From Winogradskyella endarachnes (lineage in GTDB: Bacteria > Bacteroidota > Bacteroidia > Flavobacteriales > Flavobacteriaceae), in the NCBI RefSeq assembly GCF_009741275.1, contig NZ_WOWS01000008.1, forward strand, positions 1 through 64,000: 64,000 bases of DNA, in the 5' to 3' direction. Both the position numbers and the translations under genes were made by a program. Below, one piece after another: positions 46,144 through 55,075 of the stretch; positions within the stretch are counted from its first letter, which is position 1, and every line of letters starts with the position of its first letter. Under the pieces are notes generated by a model. The model made no database searches. It worked only from the letters and a program-made list of their open reading frames with translations, and was not told the origin of the DNA.

Positions 46144-47553
46144 TTGTTTAAGAGATACACACAATTGATATTTTTATTAGCTATTACAATCGGACTTACT
46201 TCTTGTAAATCTGAAGATGATAATTACTCATCTGTAGGAGACCTTTACGAAGAAGGTGAAGAGTATTTAACAGGAACATTAGGTGTTAATAGTACTAGTG
46301 CCAATGCATTTGGTTTTGAAATTGATGGCTTATCTTTTACCGAAATCGGACAATTCTCTACAGGTAATTCTTTATTTAATCAAAATTGGGTGTCCGCACC
46401 AGCTTCTACCACAGCAAGAGATGGACTAGGTCCTACTTTTAATGCGAGAGCTTGTGCTGGATGTCATTTTAAAGATGGACGAGGTGGTCCTTTGGTTAAT
46501 GGCCAAAATTCAGATGGTTTTTTAATGCGAATTAGTATGCCAGGACAAGATATTTATGGCAATAATAATCCTGTTCCTAATTACGGAACGCAACTACAAG
46601 ATAGAGCTAATAATGATATTCCGTATGAAGCTAAAGTTAATGTTACCTATGAATACATTAATGGAGAATACGCAGATGGCACTACTTACCAATTACAAAA
46701 ACCTATTTATTCTTTTTCAGATGAACAATTTGGGAGTTTAGCAGGTGTACAAATGTCTCCAAGAGTAGCACAACAAACTATTGGTTTAGGTCTTGTAAGC
46801 GCCTTACCAGATAGTGAAATATTGCAGTTTGCTGATGAATTTGATGCTGACAATGATGGTATTTCAGGTAAACCTAATTACGTATACGATGTAGAGACTG
46901 AAACTGATAAAATTGGAAAATATGGTTGGAAAGCCAATATGCCTACGTTAAAACAACAAATTGCAGGCGCTATGAGTGGCGATATGGGTTTAACAACGTC
47001 TCTTTTTCCGGAAACAATTTGTCCTTCACCTCAACAAGATTGTATCGATGCGCCTAATGGAGGAGAACCAGAAGTTACAGATGAACAATTAGAACGCGTT
47101 TTATTTTACCAATCTACATTAGCAGTACCTAATAGACGTAACGTTACAGAAGAATCCGTATTAAAAGGAAAAGTCCTTTTTAACGCGTTAAATTGTATTA
47201 CTTGCCATGCTATAAACCAAACTACAGGGACTTCTGCGGTAAGTTCACTTTTAGAAAATGTTACTATAAGACCATATTCAGACTTTTTATTACATGATAT
47301 GGGAGACGATTTAGCAGATAACAGGCCAGATTTTGATGCCAATGGAAATGAATGGCGCACACAACCACTTTGGGGAATTGGCCTCATTTCTACTGTTAAC
47401 GACCATACTTTTTTACTGCATGATGGCAGAGCACGTAATGTAGAAGAAGCTATACTTTGGCATGGTGGTGAAGCTGAAACAATTAAAAATGCATTTAAAA
47501 ATTTAACAGAAGCAGAACGTCAAAACGTTATTGACTTTGTGAACTCATTATAA
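46144..47553 (+). CDS. di-haem oxidoreductase (DUF1111 type) lipoprotein
   Basis: A 469-residue exported protein (signal ending IGLTS-Cys, a lipobox) with two c-type haem sites: CAGCH at Cys104-His108 in FNARACAGCHFKDGRGGP and CITCH at Cys351-His355. The family (di-haem oxidoreductase, formerly thiol oxidoreductase) is distantly related to di-haem peroxidases. The frame opens right after a TAG at 46138-46140 and the only usual start is TTG 46144. In many Proteobacteria the same family sits beside imelysins, so the link is recurrent. Likely an electron-transfer or metal-redox partner at the cell envelope. Imelysin 2 follows 5 bases after the stop. Confidence 0.9.
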   Translation: MFKRYTQLIFLLAITIGLTSCKSEDDNYSSVGDLYEEGEEYLTGTLGVNSTSANAFGFEIDGLSFTEIGQFSTGNSLFNQNWVSAPASTTARDGLGPTFNARACAGCHFKDGRGGPLVNGQNSDGFLMRISMPGQDIYGNNNPVPNYGTQLQDRANNDIPYEAKVNVTYEYINGEYADGTTYQLQKPIYSFSDEQFGSLAGVQMSPRVAQQTIGLGLVSALPDSEILQFADEFDADNDGISGKPNYVYDVETETDKIGKYGWKANMPTLKQQIAGAMSGDMGLTTSLFPETICPSPQQDCIDAPNGGEPEVTDEQLERVLFYQSTLAVPNRRNVTEESVLKGKVLFNALNCITCHAINQTTGTSAVSSLLENVTIRPYSDFLLHDMGDDLADNRPDFDANGNEWRTQPLWGIGLISTVNDHTFLLHDGRARNVEEAILWHGGEAETIKNAFKNLTEAERQNVIDFVNSL

Positions 47554-47558
47554 TTATC

Positions 47559-48635
47559 ATGAAAAAACTATCATTCATTTTAACCTTTTCATTACTCTTA
47601 TGTTTTAATTGTAATAGTAATGACGACTCTAACGATGGATTTAAAGTTAACACTCTATTAGAAGATTTAACTAACCAACAGATAATACCTTCAATAGACG
47701 CATTTGTAAATGCTAGTAATTCTTTTGAAATAGCTATACATAATTACATTGATAATCCTACAACTTCTAATTTAGAAATTGCAAGAAATGAATGGCAACT
47801 GACTGCTATTGCTTATGAAAAAACTTATGTACATCACATAGGCAGTGCTAGAGACCAATTTATACACACGTCAATCTACAATTGGCCAACAGTAGAAGGT
47901 GCCATAGAATTTTTTATATCAGATAATGATACTATAGACGAGGCGTTTATGGCAACAATTAGTGCTCAAGCAAAATCACTTGCAGCTATAGAATATCTAT
48001 TGTTTGCAGAAGATGAAGCAACAACAAACACTAGCTTTATAGATTCTGAAAAAAGACGTAATTACCTTAGTTTATCTGCTGCTTATTTAACATCTAGAGC
48101 TGAGAAACTTCAAGATATATGGTCTACTACTGGTGAAAATTATGCAACAACGTTTATTAACAGTGATGATTCTGGAATTCAAGGTTCCTTTAACCAATAC
48201 TATAACGGCATACATAATGCTTTAGATGTTACCAAAACAACTAAGGTTGGTAAACCTGCTGGTTTAGAAAATTCTCAAGTTATAAACCCAGAACTTACCC
48301 AAGCGTATTATAGTGAAACTTCAAAAGCGCTTGTACAAGCGAGTATTGAGAGTGTAGAAACAGCTTATTTTAACCTTGAAGGTATTGGTGTAGATGATTA
48401 TGTATTTTCTATTACAAATACAACCGATTTAAATGATGCTATACAAAACAAAATCAACGAAATCTATGTTGCGCTTAATGCTATTACAATTCCACTAAAC
48501 GAAGCTGTAGAGCAAAACCACGACTTAGTAGAAGACTTACATTCTAAACTTGAAGAATTGCGTATTCTTTTTGCTGTAGATGTAAGAAGTATTTTATCTA
48601 TTGTTATTACAACTACAGATACAGATGGCGATTAA
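47559..48635 (+). CDS. imelysin-family lipoprotein 2 (metal motif altered)
   Basis: A 358-residue lipoprotein (Cys18 after LLLCFN). The imelysin layout is visible: ARNEWQLTAIAYEKTYVHHIGSARDQ at about 75-100 and the motif region SLAAIEYLLF at 140-149, where GxHxxE has become SxAxxE: Glu145 is kept but the His is Ala142. The C-terminus SILSIVITTTDTDGD is shared with imelysin 3 (VIDYVDGDGD). It follows the di-haem gene by 5 bases and its last 4 bases overlap the convergent TonB receptor gene. Confidence 0.88.
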   Translation: MKKLSFILTFSLLLCFNCNSNDDSNDGFKVNTLLEDLTNQQIIPSIDAFVNASNSFEIAIHNYIDNPTTSNLEIARNEWQLTAIAYEKTYVHHIGSARDQFIHTSIYNWPTVEGAIEFFISDNDTIDEAFMATISAQAKSLAAIEYLLFAEDEATTNTSFIDSEKRRNYLSLSAAYLTSRAEKLQDIWSTTGENYATTFINSDDSGIQGSFNQYYNGIHNALDVTKTTKVGKPAGLENSQVINPELTQAYYSETSKALVQASIESVETAYFNLEGIGVDDYVFSITNTTDLNDAIQNKINEIYVALNAITIPLNEAVEQNHDLVEDLHSKLEELRILFAVDVRSILSIVITTTDTDGD

Positions 48636-51064
48636 ATTTTAATTTCTAAAGTTGCATACCAATTTCTCGGTGGCGATGGTAATATTCCAGGACCTGGATA
48701 ACCGGTTGCGCGCCGTGTAAAATAAGTGTTATTTAAAAGGTTATTGATACCTGTCTCTAGTTTAAATTGTTTGTATTGATACGATAGAGAAAAGTCTAAA
48801 ATATCATATTCTGGTATTAAACCAATAATACCAGAGCTTCCTAGTGGATCACTCCCTGAGTTTGGTGCATCAGAAAATTGGTCAGAAATATAAGTGTATT
48901 GCACACTGGTTTGAAAATTTTGATACCCGAACTTTAATCCAGTCTTTAAGTTAAGTTGCGGTACAAATTCTACCTGGTTCCCTTCTATGCCTGTTTCTTC
49001 AGACTTTGTATATTCTGAATGAATCAAAGATGTATTTATAAAATAGTTAAATCTATACTTACTGCTATCTATAAAGAGTTTATTTAAATTAAAATCAATT
49101 AAAGATTCTAAACCAAAAATAAACGCATCTCCTATATTATCTCTTACTTTTCTAACACTATTATCATTTTGTACTTCTAATGTAATACCAATTCTATCGT
49201 TGTAGAACAAACTAAAGGCGCTAATATCAAAAGAAACCATGCCTTTATAATTACCTCTAAAACCTAAATCTCCTGTTAATCCTGTTTCATCTTCTAAAGG
49301 TCTTACACTAAAATTAGGATTAACTAAATTAATATCAGAAAAGGTTACTGACCTGTAATTCTGTGAAGCATTAGCATAAAACTCTACATTTTCATTTGGC
49401 TTGTAACTTGTGCCTAAGCCAAATAACACAAAAGAACGTTCGTTTAGCTCATCGGAAAACTCTGTTTCATTAAGAATAACGTTGCCTGCTCCATCTAAGT
49501 TAATACGTTTAGAATAACCATCACTTTCTGTTTTTATATACTCTAATCTAAATCCTGGTGTAACTGACCATTTATCATTTAAATAAAAAATATTCTCACC
49601 AAAAACAGCCACATTAAGATTAGGGTTACTAAAGTTAGATTGGTTTTCATAATTTGGATAGTCTTCTAATTGTAATTGGAAATCTGGACCGATTCCATCA
49701 GAACCTGGCCCTTGTATTGAAGTATTATCTGCTTTATAGAATTTTGTTCCTATAAGCGCTGTGGCTTCTTTTCCGAAGAACTTATATTTATTTAATAGTC
49801 TTGCTTCAAAACCAAAATTGTTATACTCGCCTATTATTAAGTCGCGCTCTTCAAAATTATCAGGAATATCCTGTCTGTTGGTTCTAAAACCTAAAGCATT
49901 TCGTTCTGCATCTAATCCAAAAAAGTTGAATGTAAAGTTGGTATTTTCAGAAAACTCATGCGCTATTTTAAAACTATAAAGTAACCAATCTACCTGAAAC
50001 CAATTTCGGGTTCTATTACTTTGAAATGCGTCTTCATTAAACATAGCATCACTTAAACCACCTGCTTGCTGTGCTAAATAGCGCATGTATGTTAATTCGC
50101 CAGAAAGCTTTGTTTTATTAAACAATTGATAGCCCAAATGCATAAAGGCATTTTTAGATTCAAATTCAGAGTTTGGTCTAAATCCATCGCCTTTTTTATA
50201 ATTGAAATAGGTATAATAACTGAACTTTTCTTTAGTACCACTTAGACTTGTAAAGTTGGTATACAATCCGTTGCTTCCAAAGGTGTTTCTGGTAATAAAT
50301 TCAATAGTTTTATTAGGGTTTGGCTTTTTAAATATAAAATTAATAAGCCCTCCAAATTGTGTTCCATACTGTAAAGATGCTGCACCTCTTACCACTTGAA
50401 TTTGCTCTAACGCTTCAGCAGGTGGAGTGTAATAACTCTCTGGATATCCTAAAACATCTGCACTAATATCATAACCATTTTGTCTAGTGTTAAAGTTAGA
50501 CGTTCGGTTTGGGTCTAAACCTCTACCTCCTATATTTAATTGCAAGCCTGCATCATCATTCTGAAAGATATTTAATCCTGCCACTTGACTATATATTTGT
50601 CTAGCATTATTAGAAGCTAAATTCGCCATAGATTGGCCAACTAAAATCACTTCTGTTTTCTTGCCTGCGTAAATGGCTGTTTCTTCAACATCATTTAATC
50701 TACTCAATTCAAAAACTTTGGCTTTTCGAGCTGTAATTTCTACAGCTGTAAGTTGTTCTCCTAAAGCTACAAGGGATTGATTTACAGTTGTGTCTCCATT
50801 TACCGAAACAACAACTTCCTCTACTTGAAATTCATAAGAAAAGAACACTAATGTTATTTTTTGTTTGGTAGTTGTAAATTCAAAATAGCCTTTATTATCA
50901 GTCTTAGCTAACAAGCCAGAAGCTTTTTCAAATATTTCAACATTAGATAATGCTGTGTTAGATTCTTGTGATGTTACAAATCCCGAAACTTTACTTTGAG
51001 CTAAAGCCGCAGAAATTGTAATTAATACAAGTAATAATGTGTTATAAACCTTTAATTTCATCAT
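48632..51064 (-). CDS. FecA-like TonB-dependent outer-membrane receptor
   Basis: An 810-residue outer-membrane receptor for energy-driven uptake. Order: signal peptide (ending AALAQ), a carboxypeptidase-regulatory-like beta domain (KVSGFVTSQESNTALSNVEIF, about 23-100), plug domain with IYSQVAGLNIFQ and EALEQIQVVRGAASLQYGTQFGGLINF, and a 22-strand barrel ending in an aromatic-terminated strand (WYATLEIKI). The plug stretch YYTPPAEALEQIQVVRG closely recalls FecA, the ferric dicitrate receptor, so an iron chelate is the likely cargo. Start overlaps the end of the carboxylase-like gene by 23 bases, so the two are translated together. Confidence 0.92.
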   Translation of the reverse strand: MMKLKVYNTLLLVLITISAALAQSKVSGFVTSQESNTALSNVEIFEKASGLLAKTDNKGYFEFTTTKQKITLVFFSYEFQVEEVVVSVNGDTTVNQSLVALGEQLTAVEITARKAKVFELSRLNDVEETAIYAGKKTEVILVGQSMANLASNNARQIYSQVAGLNIFQNDDAGLQLNIGGRGLDPNRTSNFNTRQNGYDISADVLGYPESYYTPPAEALEQIQVVRGAASLQYGTQFGGLINFIFKKPNPNKTIEFITRNTFGSNGLYTNFTSLSGTKEKFSYYTYFNYKKGDGFRPNSEFESKNAFMHLGYQLFNKTKLSGELTYMRYLAQQAGGLSDAMFNEDAFQSNRTRNWFQVDWLLYSFKIAHEFSENTNFTFNFFGLDAERNALGFRTNRQDIPDNFEERDLIIGEYNNFGFEARLLNKYKFFGKEATALIGTKFYKADNTSIQGPGSDGIGPDFQLQLEDYPNYENQSNFSNPNLNVAVFGENIFYLNDKWSVTPGFRLEYIKTESDGYSKRINLDGAGNVILNETEFSDELNERSFVLFGLGTSYKPNENVEFYANASQNYRSVTFSDINLVNPNFSVRPLEDETGLTGDLGFRGNYKGMVSFDISAFSLFYNDRIGITLEVQNDNSVRKVRDNIGDAFIFGLESLIDFNLNKLFIDSSKYRFNYFINTSLIHSEYTKSEETGIEGNQVEFVPQLNLKTGLKFGYQNFQTSVQYTYISDQFSDAPNSGSDPLGSSGIIGLIPEYDILDFSLSYQYKQFKLETGINNLLNNTYFTRRATGYPGPGILPSPPRNWYATLEIKI

Positions 51065-52406
51065 TGAATGGTAGTATCCAGTTTTTATGTTTAAATGATT
51101 CTTTCTCTTGGTATAAATCTACATTTGGGTCAATATAAGGCTGACTCAGTCTTCCGTTTAATGCTACAAAACAATCTACAAATACCTGAACATTTTGATG
51201 ACCTTGACTTTTAAAATGATCGCCTAGATAGTGAGCGTATTCCAAAATAAAATCGGGTTGAAAGCTCATTTGTTTTTCTTGAAATGGCGTTAAAAAATCG
51301 AGATTATCTACATAGAAAAAATCTTTTGTTTCGCTATTTACAATTTTGAAATTAGCGTAGCCTGCTTTTTCCATAAGCATTACGCGCCATGAAAATCTAT
51401 AGCCTTCCTCTGTCCAAAACAACTCATTAGGATACAATACATATCGCCAAGGGAACACAAGTTGAACTACAAAAAACAAAGCTAATATTGGAATGATAAT
51501 TTTTCTTTTTGAATAGAAATAAGACTGTTCGCTCAACCTACGAGTTTTCAATTTTAAAGATTGTATTACACCTCTAAATACATTAAGAATTTTCTCGTGA
51601 ACATTAGCATCAAAGAATATTAATGTCGAGATTATCATGATATACGGAAACATGCCAATTGGAAACAATATCCTTGTAAACACATGAAAAATAACCACCA
51701 ATACAAAGGCTAGTGTTCTCGTTTTCTTATAGAGCAATAAAAATGGTATTGCCAAATCATATAACATACCAGACCAACTCATGGCAAAGTGAAACCACTC
51801 TTTGTGCATTAGGGTTTGACCAATAATAGGAATATCATACTTAGAGGGCAACCAAATTTTTAGAGGCATAGCTTTAAACAACCAATCGCTATTTAGTTTT
51901 GCTAAGCCTGCATAAAAATAAACTGTTCCGAGTAACAGTTTGATGATATCTATAGTCCATTTTGGGATTTGCTTATAGTGTGTCTTTTTTAGATATGCAT
52001 CTACAGAAAAATAAGCATTTGCAGGCAAAAAGCACATTAAAAAACTGAGTACACTTATAAAATAATAGTGATTGAGATAGGTGGTTTTATCCATTAACTC
52101 AATGTACGTAAAACTCAGAAAGAAGGTAATAATTGCTATTCTGTATTTAAAACCAATAAGAATAAAAAGAGCCGCTAGACCACATAAAGCAAATAGCAAA
52201 TATGTATAGCTACCAATAGGTTTTACCCATTGAAAACCGTAGTAAGAAAACTGAAATTTTGGTTGCAGGTACAATTTATCTATCCAACCCAAGCTCCAAA
52301 ATCTAATAATGCTTGCTAACATCATAACACCAAACCCAATCCTAAACACAGCCAAAGGCGCTGCATTTGTATTAGAGTCTAAATACAATTTTAATTTTGC
52401 AAGCAT
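51042..52406 (-). CDS. HTTM membrane protein resembling vitamin K-dependent gamma-carboxylase
   Basis: A 454-residue protein with about seven to eight membrane helices in the first 330 residues and a soluble C-terminal domain. The core matches human gamma-glutamyl carboxylase closely in pattern: DKTTYLNHYYFISVLSF (106-122), ANAYFSVDAYL (129-139), VYFYAGLAKLNSDW (162-175) and FPIGMFPY (about 254-261). Lys170 aligns with the catalytic base Lys218 of the human enzyme and His113 with His160, so the active site may be intact. Most bacterial members are just called HTTM proteins with no known function. It is cotranscribed with the TonB receptor (23-base overlap). A role in modifying envelope proteins or using menaquinone is inference. 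Confidence 0.85.
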   Translation of the reverse strand: MLAKLKLYLDSNTNAAPLAVFRIGFGVMMLASIIRFWSLGWIDKLYLQPKFQFSYYGFQWVKPIGSYTYLLFALCGLAALFILIGFKYRIAIITFFLSFTYIELMDKTTYLNHYYFISVLSFLMCFLPANAYFSVDAYLKKTHYKQIPKWTIDIIKLLLGTVYFYAGLAKLNSDWLFKAMPLKIWLPSKYDIPIIGQTLMHKEWFHFAMSWSGMLYDLAIPFLLLYKKTRTLAFVLVVIFHVFTRILFPIGMFPYIMIISTLIFFDANVHEKILNVFRGVIQSLKLKTRRLSEQSYFYSKRKIIIPILALFFVVQLVFPWRYVLYPNELFWTEEGYRFSWRVMLMEKAGYANFKIVNSETKDFFYVDNLDFLTPFQEKQMSFQPDFILEYAHYLGDHFKSQGHQNVQVFVDCFVALNGRLSQPYIDPNVDLYQEKESFKHKNWILPFNDEIKGL

Positions 52407-52422
52407 TTAATTTTAAATACAA

Positions 52423-52450
52423 AAAGAGGTTGCCATTAGACAACCTCTTT
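52423..52450 (-). terminator. hairpin between imelysin 3 and the carboxylase-like gene
   Basis: Inverted repeat AAAGAGGTTG / CAACCTCTTT (10 pairs) with an 8-base loop and T tail on the minus strand. It separates the two lipoprotein genes upstream from the carboxylase/receptor pair downstream; partial read-through would give graded expression. Confidence 0.85.
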
Positions 52451-52470
52451 GGTTAGTTTTTTATAATCAA

Positions 52471-53598
52471 TTAATCGCCATCACCATCTACATAATCAAT
52501 AACAAAATTTAAAGCTTGTTTCATATCAACTTTTAATTTTGGTACGGCAGCTTGAATAATATCATAAGCAGCTGTCATTTGAATACTGTTATCACTTAAC
52601 TGTTGCGTATAATCATCATTAAGACTGTTAATAGCATTTCGTCCTGCGGCAAACTGATTATTAATTTCAGTAACTAAATCTTCTCGGTCTAAAAATTCTA
52701 AATACACACTAAAAGATGAGCCGCTAATAGAACTTACACTATTATATGGTATGCCATTAAATAAATTCTCAATTCCTGATAATGCCTCTAAACTTAATTC
52801 TTTTGAAACATCCTTTTTATAAAATGCCTCAACGGTTTCTGGAAGTGTACCACCATTAGAGAAAATACCTGCAGGAATTCCTATTTTTTGAGCTCTAAAA
52901 TCTTTCTCATAAGAATAAACAATATCATTAGCTAACTTATTAAAAGACCCATTAACGCCACTATCTGTATTAGCAATAAATGTACTTCTAAAACTCGATT
53001 CCCAGTTATTAATTATCGCAGTATTTAAGGTTATCATTTGATTAACTACATCTGTTAAATAGGTAGTAAAACCTTCAAAATCGCTATTTGTAGTAAATTT
53101 ATCTAAAGGTAAAGTATCATTAGTTGCTACACCATGAATTAAAAAATCTAAAGCCGGAAACCCTTGAGCATCATGATAATTAGCAGTATTTAAATCATAA
53201 CTTCCAGTGTTTACTGCATTTTCAATATCAGCCACAGTTACAGGATAAATATTAAAGAAACTTACAAAGCCTCTTTCTCCTCCACCTAAATTATCTGCTT
53301 CGCCTAAATTATAAATTTGTACATGTTGCCAAACTTTATACGCTTCTAACCAAGCGTCGCTTAAAGCATCTAAATTAGCCGTAGACTTATCAGTTATAAA
53401 ACTGGTTGTGGCCGCATCTACAGAAGCTAGTTTAGATTGTAAATCTTGAAATGCTGGCATGATAATATTATCAGCCACATTAGTAAGCAATGCAGTTCTG
53501 TCAAAACCATCATCATTATTAGAGCTTCCATTATCGTCTGATGAACTACACGAAATAGCTATAACAACAATTACAAAAAGTATAATTTTTTTTAACAT
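52471..53598 (-). CDS. imelysin-family lipoprotein 3 (metal motif altered)
   Basis: A 375-residue lipoprotein (VVIAIS-Cys17, then SSSDDNG). Imelysin features include DAWLEAYKVWQHVQIYNLGEAD at about 81-102 and the motif region AQGFPALDFLIHG, where GxHxxE is replaced by GxPxxD (Gly146, Pro148, Asp151). The frame opens at 53637 within a terminator; ATG 53598 starts a proper lipoprotein signal. A TATCTTTG (minus strand, 53621-53628) lies 23 bases upstream as a likely -7 element, so this gene may have its own promoter besides read-through from the DUF4856-like gene. Confidence 0.88.
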   Translation of the reverse strand: MLKKIILFVIVVIAISCSSSDDNGSSNNDDGFDRTALLTNVADNIIMPAFQDLQSKLASVDAATTSFITDKSTANLDALSDAWLEAYKVWQHVQIYNLGEADNLGGGERGFVSFFNIYPVTVADIENAVNTGSYDLNTANYHDAQGFPALDFLIHGVATNDTLPLDKFTTNSDFEGFTTYLTDVVNQMITLNTAIINNWESSFRSTFIANTDSGVNGSFNKLANDIVYSYEKDFRAQKIGIPAGIFSNGGTLPETVEAFYKKDVSKELSLEALSGIENLFNGIPYNSVSSISGSSFSVYLEFLDREDLVTEINNQFAAGRNAINSLNDDYTQQLSDNSIQMTAAYDIIQAAVPKLKVDMKQALNFVIDYVDGDGD

Positions 53599-53620
53599 CT
53601 GTATTTTTCTTTTTCGGGTG

Positions 53621-53628
53621 CAAAGATA
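53621..53628 (-). promoter_or_regulatory. -7 element of imelysin 3
   Basis: Minus strand TATCTTTGCACCC matches TAnnTTTG and shares the TTTGCACCC context of the tRNA-Lys promoters. A TTG 16 bases upstream is a weak -33. Confidence 0.5.
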
Positions 53629-53631
53629 AAT

Positions 53632-53668
53632 AAGCATAAGCTTTCAACCTAATGAAAACTTATGCTTT
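53632..53668 (-). terminator. terminator of the DUF4856-like gene
   Basis: Imperfect inverted repeat AAGCATAAG...CTTATGCTT extended by TTTC/GAAA around a short loop, with an A/T-rich tail, 27 bases after the stop at 53695. Confidence 0.75.
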
Positions 53669-53694
53669 AAAATTTTAGTTTAATTATTTAACGT

Positions 53695-54885
53695 TTAGCT
53701 TGCTGCTTCAGTTACAGTAAAGCTAAAACGATCGGCAATATCTTCTGAAATACTGTCTAAAGTTTCTGTGGTTACGTCCCAAAATCCATTACCTTCTAAA
53801 AGTTCTGACATAAAAGCATCTACTTCAGTTTTTGACAAATATGGTACATCTGTTCCTGGTTGACGTGTAAATTGTAAACTATAAACAAAACCTAAACCTT
53901 CTGATAAATCGTGGAATACAGATGCATAATCTGATCCTAAACCAGCCTTACCTGCTTGCAAGTAATATACGGCTCTAACTCCTATAACTATTGATATTTT
54001 TTCTCTGATAATTGCCGCTTGCTCATCTCTTACCTCATAGTTTTTAGCAACAATTGCTGCTCGCCCTAATTTAAAGGCATCATAGATGTCTTGTGCTATG
54101 CCTGCAAAATCATCATCGCCTTCTACACGAGATAAATATTTATTTAGAAAACTATCTACATTTAATTGTGGTGCTAATGCATCATCCACTCCATATAAAT
54201 AACCAAAGGCTTCGTCCCATTTATGCTCCATAGTAGTATAGTTATTAGTACCATCTAAGACATCATTATCATTGTCTTCTACATTATTACCGGCATCTAA
54301 AACTGCTGTACTTAAGTAATTATTAAGGATTTGGTCTGCCATTAAACCACCAATTAGACCTTTAGTAATTGCTTGATTAAACTCTACTCCTTTTGCACTA
54401 ACATAACGCGTTGAGCCACCGCCTGCTTCTTGTATTTTTCCTGCTGTACCAGCAACAGCATCTGTGTTCCAATTAGGAAACACTTCACTCACTTGACTAG
54501 CAATCCATGCATCAAATTGTGCCTTTATAGCCGTAGCATCTGTAGTATTAGCAGAAAAATAATCTGTTGAGGCTGCTGTTTTACTTCTAATATCTTTTCC
54601 TGAGGTGTTTAATTCACTTGTAGAAAAATAATCTCCTGTATTTGTAAACATACCATCTAACTCAGCTTCAGATTTACTTGCATCACTGAGTGCTGACACC
54701 AACTCCTCACCCATTTCTATACGTGTTGTTTGTCCTCCGTAATTTACAGTGGTTATTCCATTTCTTTCAAATTGATAGGTTGCTGGCGCTTCTACTTGCG
54801 GTTCTGTTGTTCCATTGTCATCATCGCTAGAACATGAGGTTAAAATAGCTCCGACTACTAATAAACTTAATACAATTTTTTTCAT
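53695..54885 (-). CDS. DUF4856-like lipoprotein
   Basis: A 396-residue lipoprotein (GAILTS-Cys18, then SSDDDNG). The mature part opens YQFERNGITTVNYGGQTTRIEMGEEL, and further on has KGVEFNQAITKGLIGGLMADQI, a KWDEAFGYLYG stretch and AGKAGLGSDYASVFHDLSEGLGFVYSLQF. I recognise this as the DUF4856 type, which repeatedly accompanies imelysins in Bacteroidota; its role is unknown. It is the first gene of the right arm, with a promoter at 54943-54973. Mostly helical; the helical repeats are reminiscent of imelysin itself. Confidence 0.82.
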   Translation of the reverse strand: MKKIVLSLLVVGAILTSCSSDDDNGTTEPQVEAPATYQFERNGITTVNYGGQTTRIEMGEELVSALSDASKSEAELDGMFTNTGDYFSTSELNTSGKDIRSKTAASTDYFSANTTDATAIKAQFDAWIASQVSEVFPNWNTDAVAGTAGKIQEAGGGSTRYVSAKGVEFNQAITKGLIGGLMADQILNNYLSTAVLDAGNNVEDNDNDVLDGTNNYTTMEHKWDEAFGYLYGVDDALAPQLNVDSFLNKYLSRVEGDDDFAGIAQDIYDAFKLGRAAIVAKNYEVRDEQAAIIREKISIVIGVRAVYYLQAGKAGLGSDYASVFHDLSEGLGFVYSLQFTRQPGTDVPYLSKTEVDAFMSELLEGNGFWDVTTETLDSISEDIADRFSFTVTEAAS

Positions 54886-54942
54886 TTTTGGTTGATTAAT
54901 TATTCTTATTTAGACTTGATATGAATTACTTTGTCTGAAATT

Positions 54943-54973
54943 ACAAATGTATAACAGAACATCAATTCTGCAA
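54943..54973 (-). promoter_or_regulatory. promoter of the right arm of the imelysin locus
   Basis: Minus strand TACATTTG (54943-54950) with TTG (54971-54973) 20 bases upstream. Between it and the ATG lie ATTTAGAC (54908-54915) and GTCTGAAAT (54932-54940), an inverted pair that echoes half of the palindrome at the left-arm promoter. Confidence 0.55.
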
Positions 54974-55075
54974 ATTTTATTTAGATTAATTTTAAATAGA
55001 ATATATGGTTAAGAATTAAAACGAAATGAAAAAACTACTACAGGCACGTTCACCTACTAGATAAGAAATAAATTA

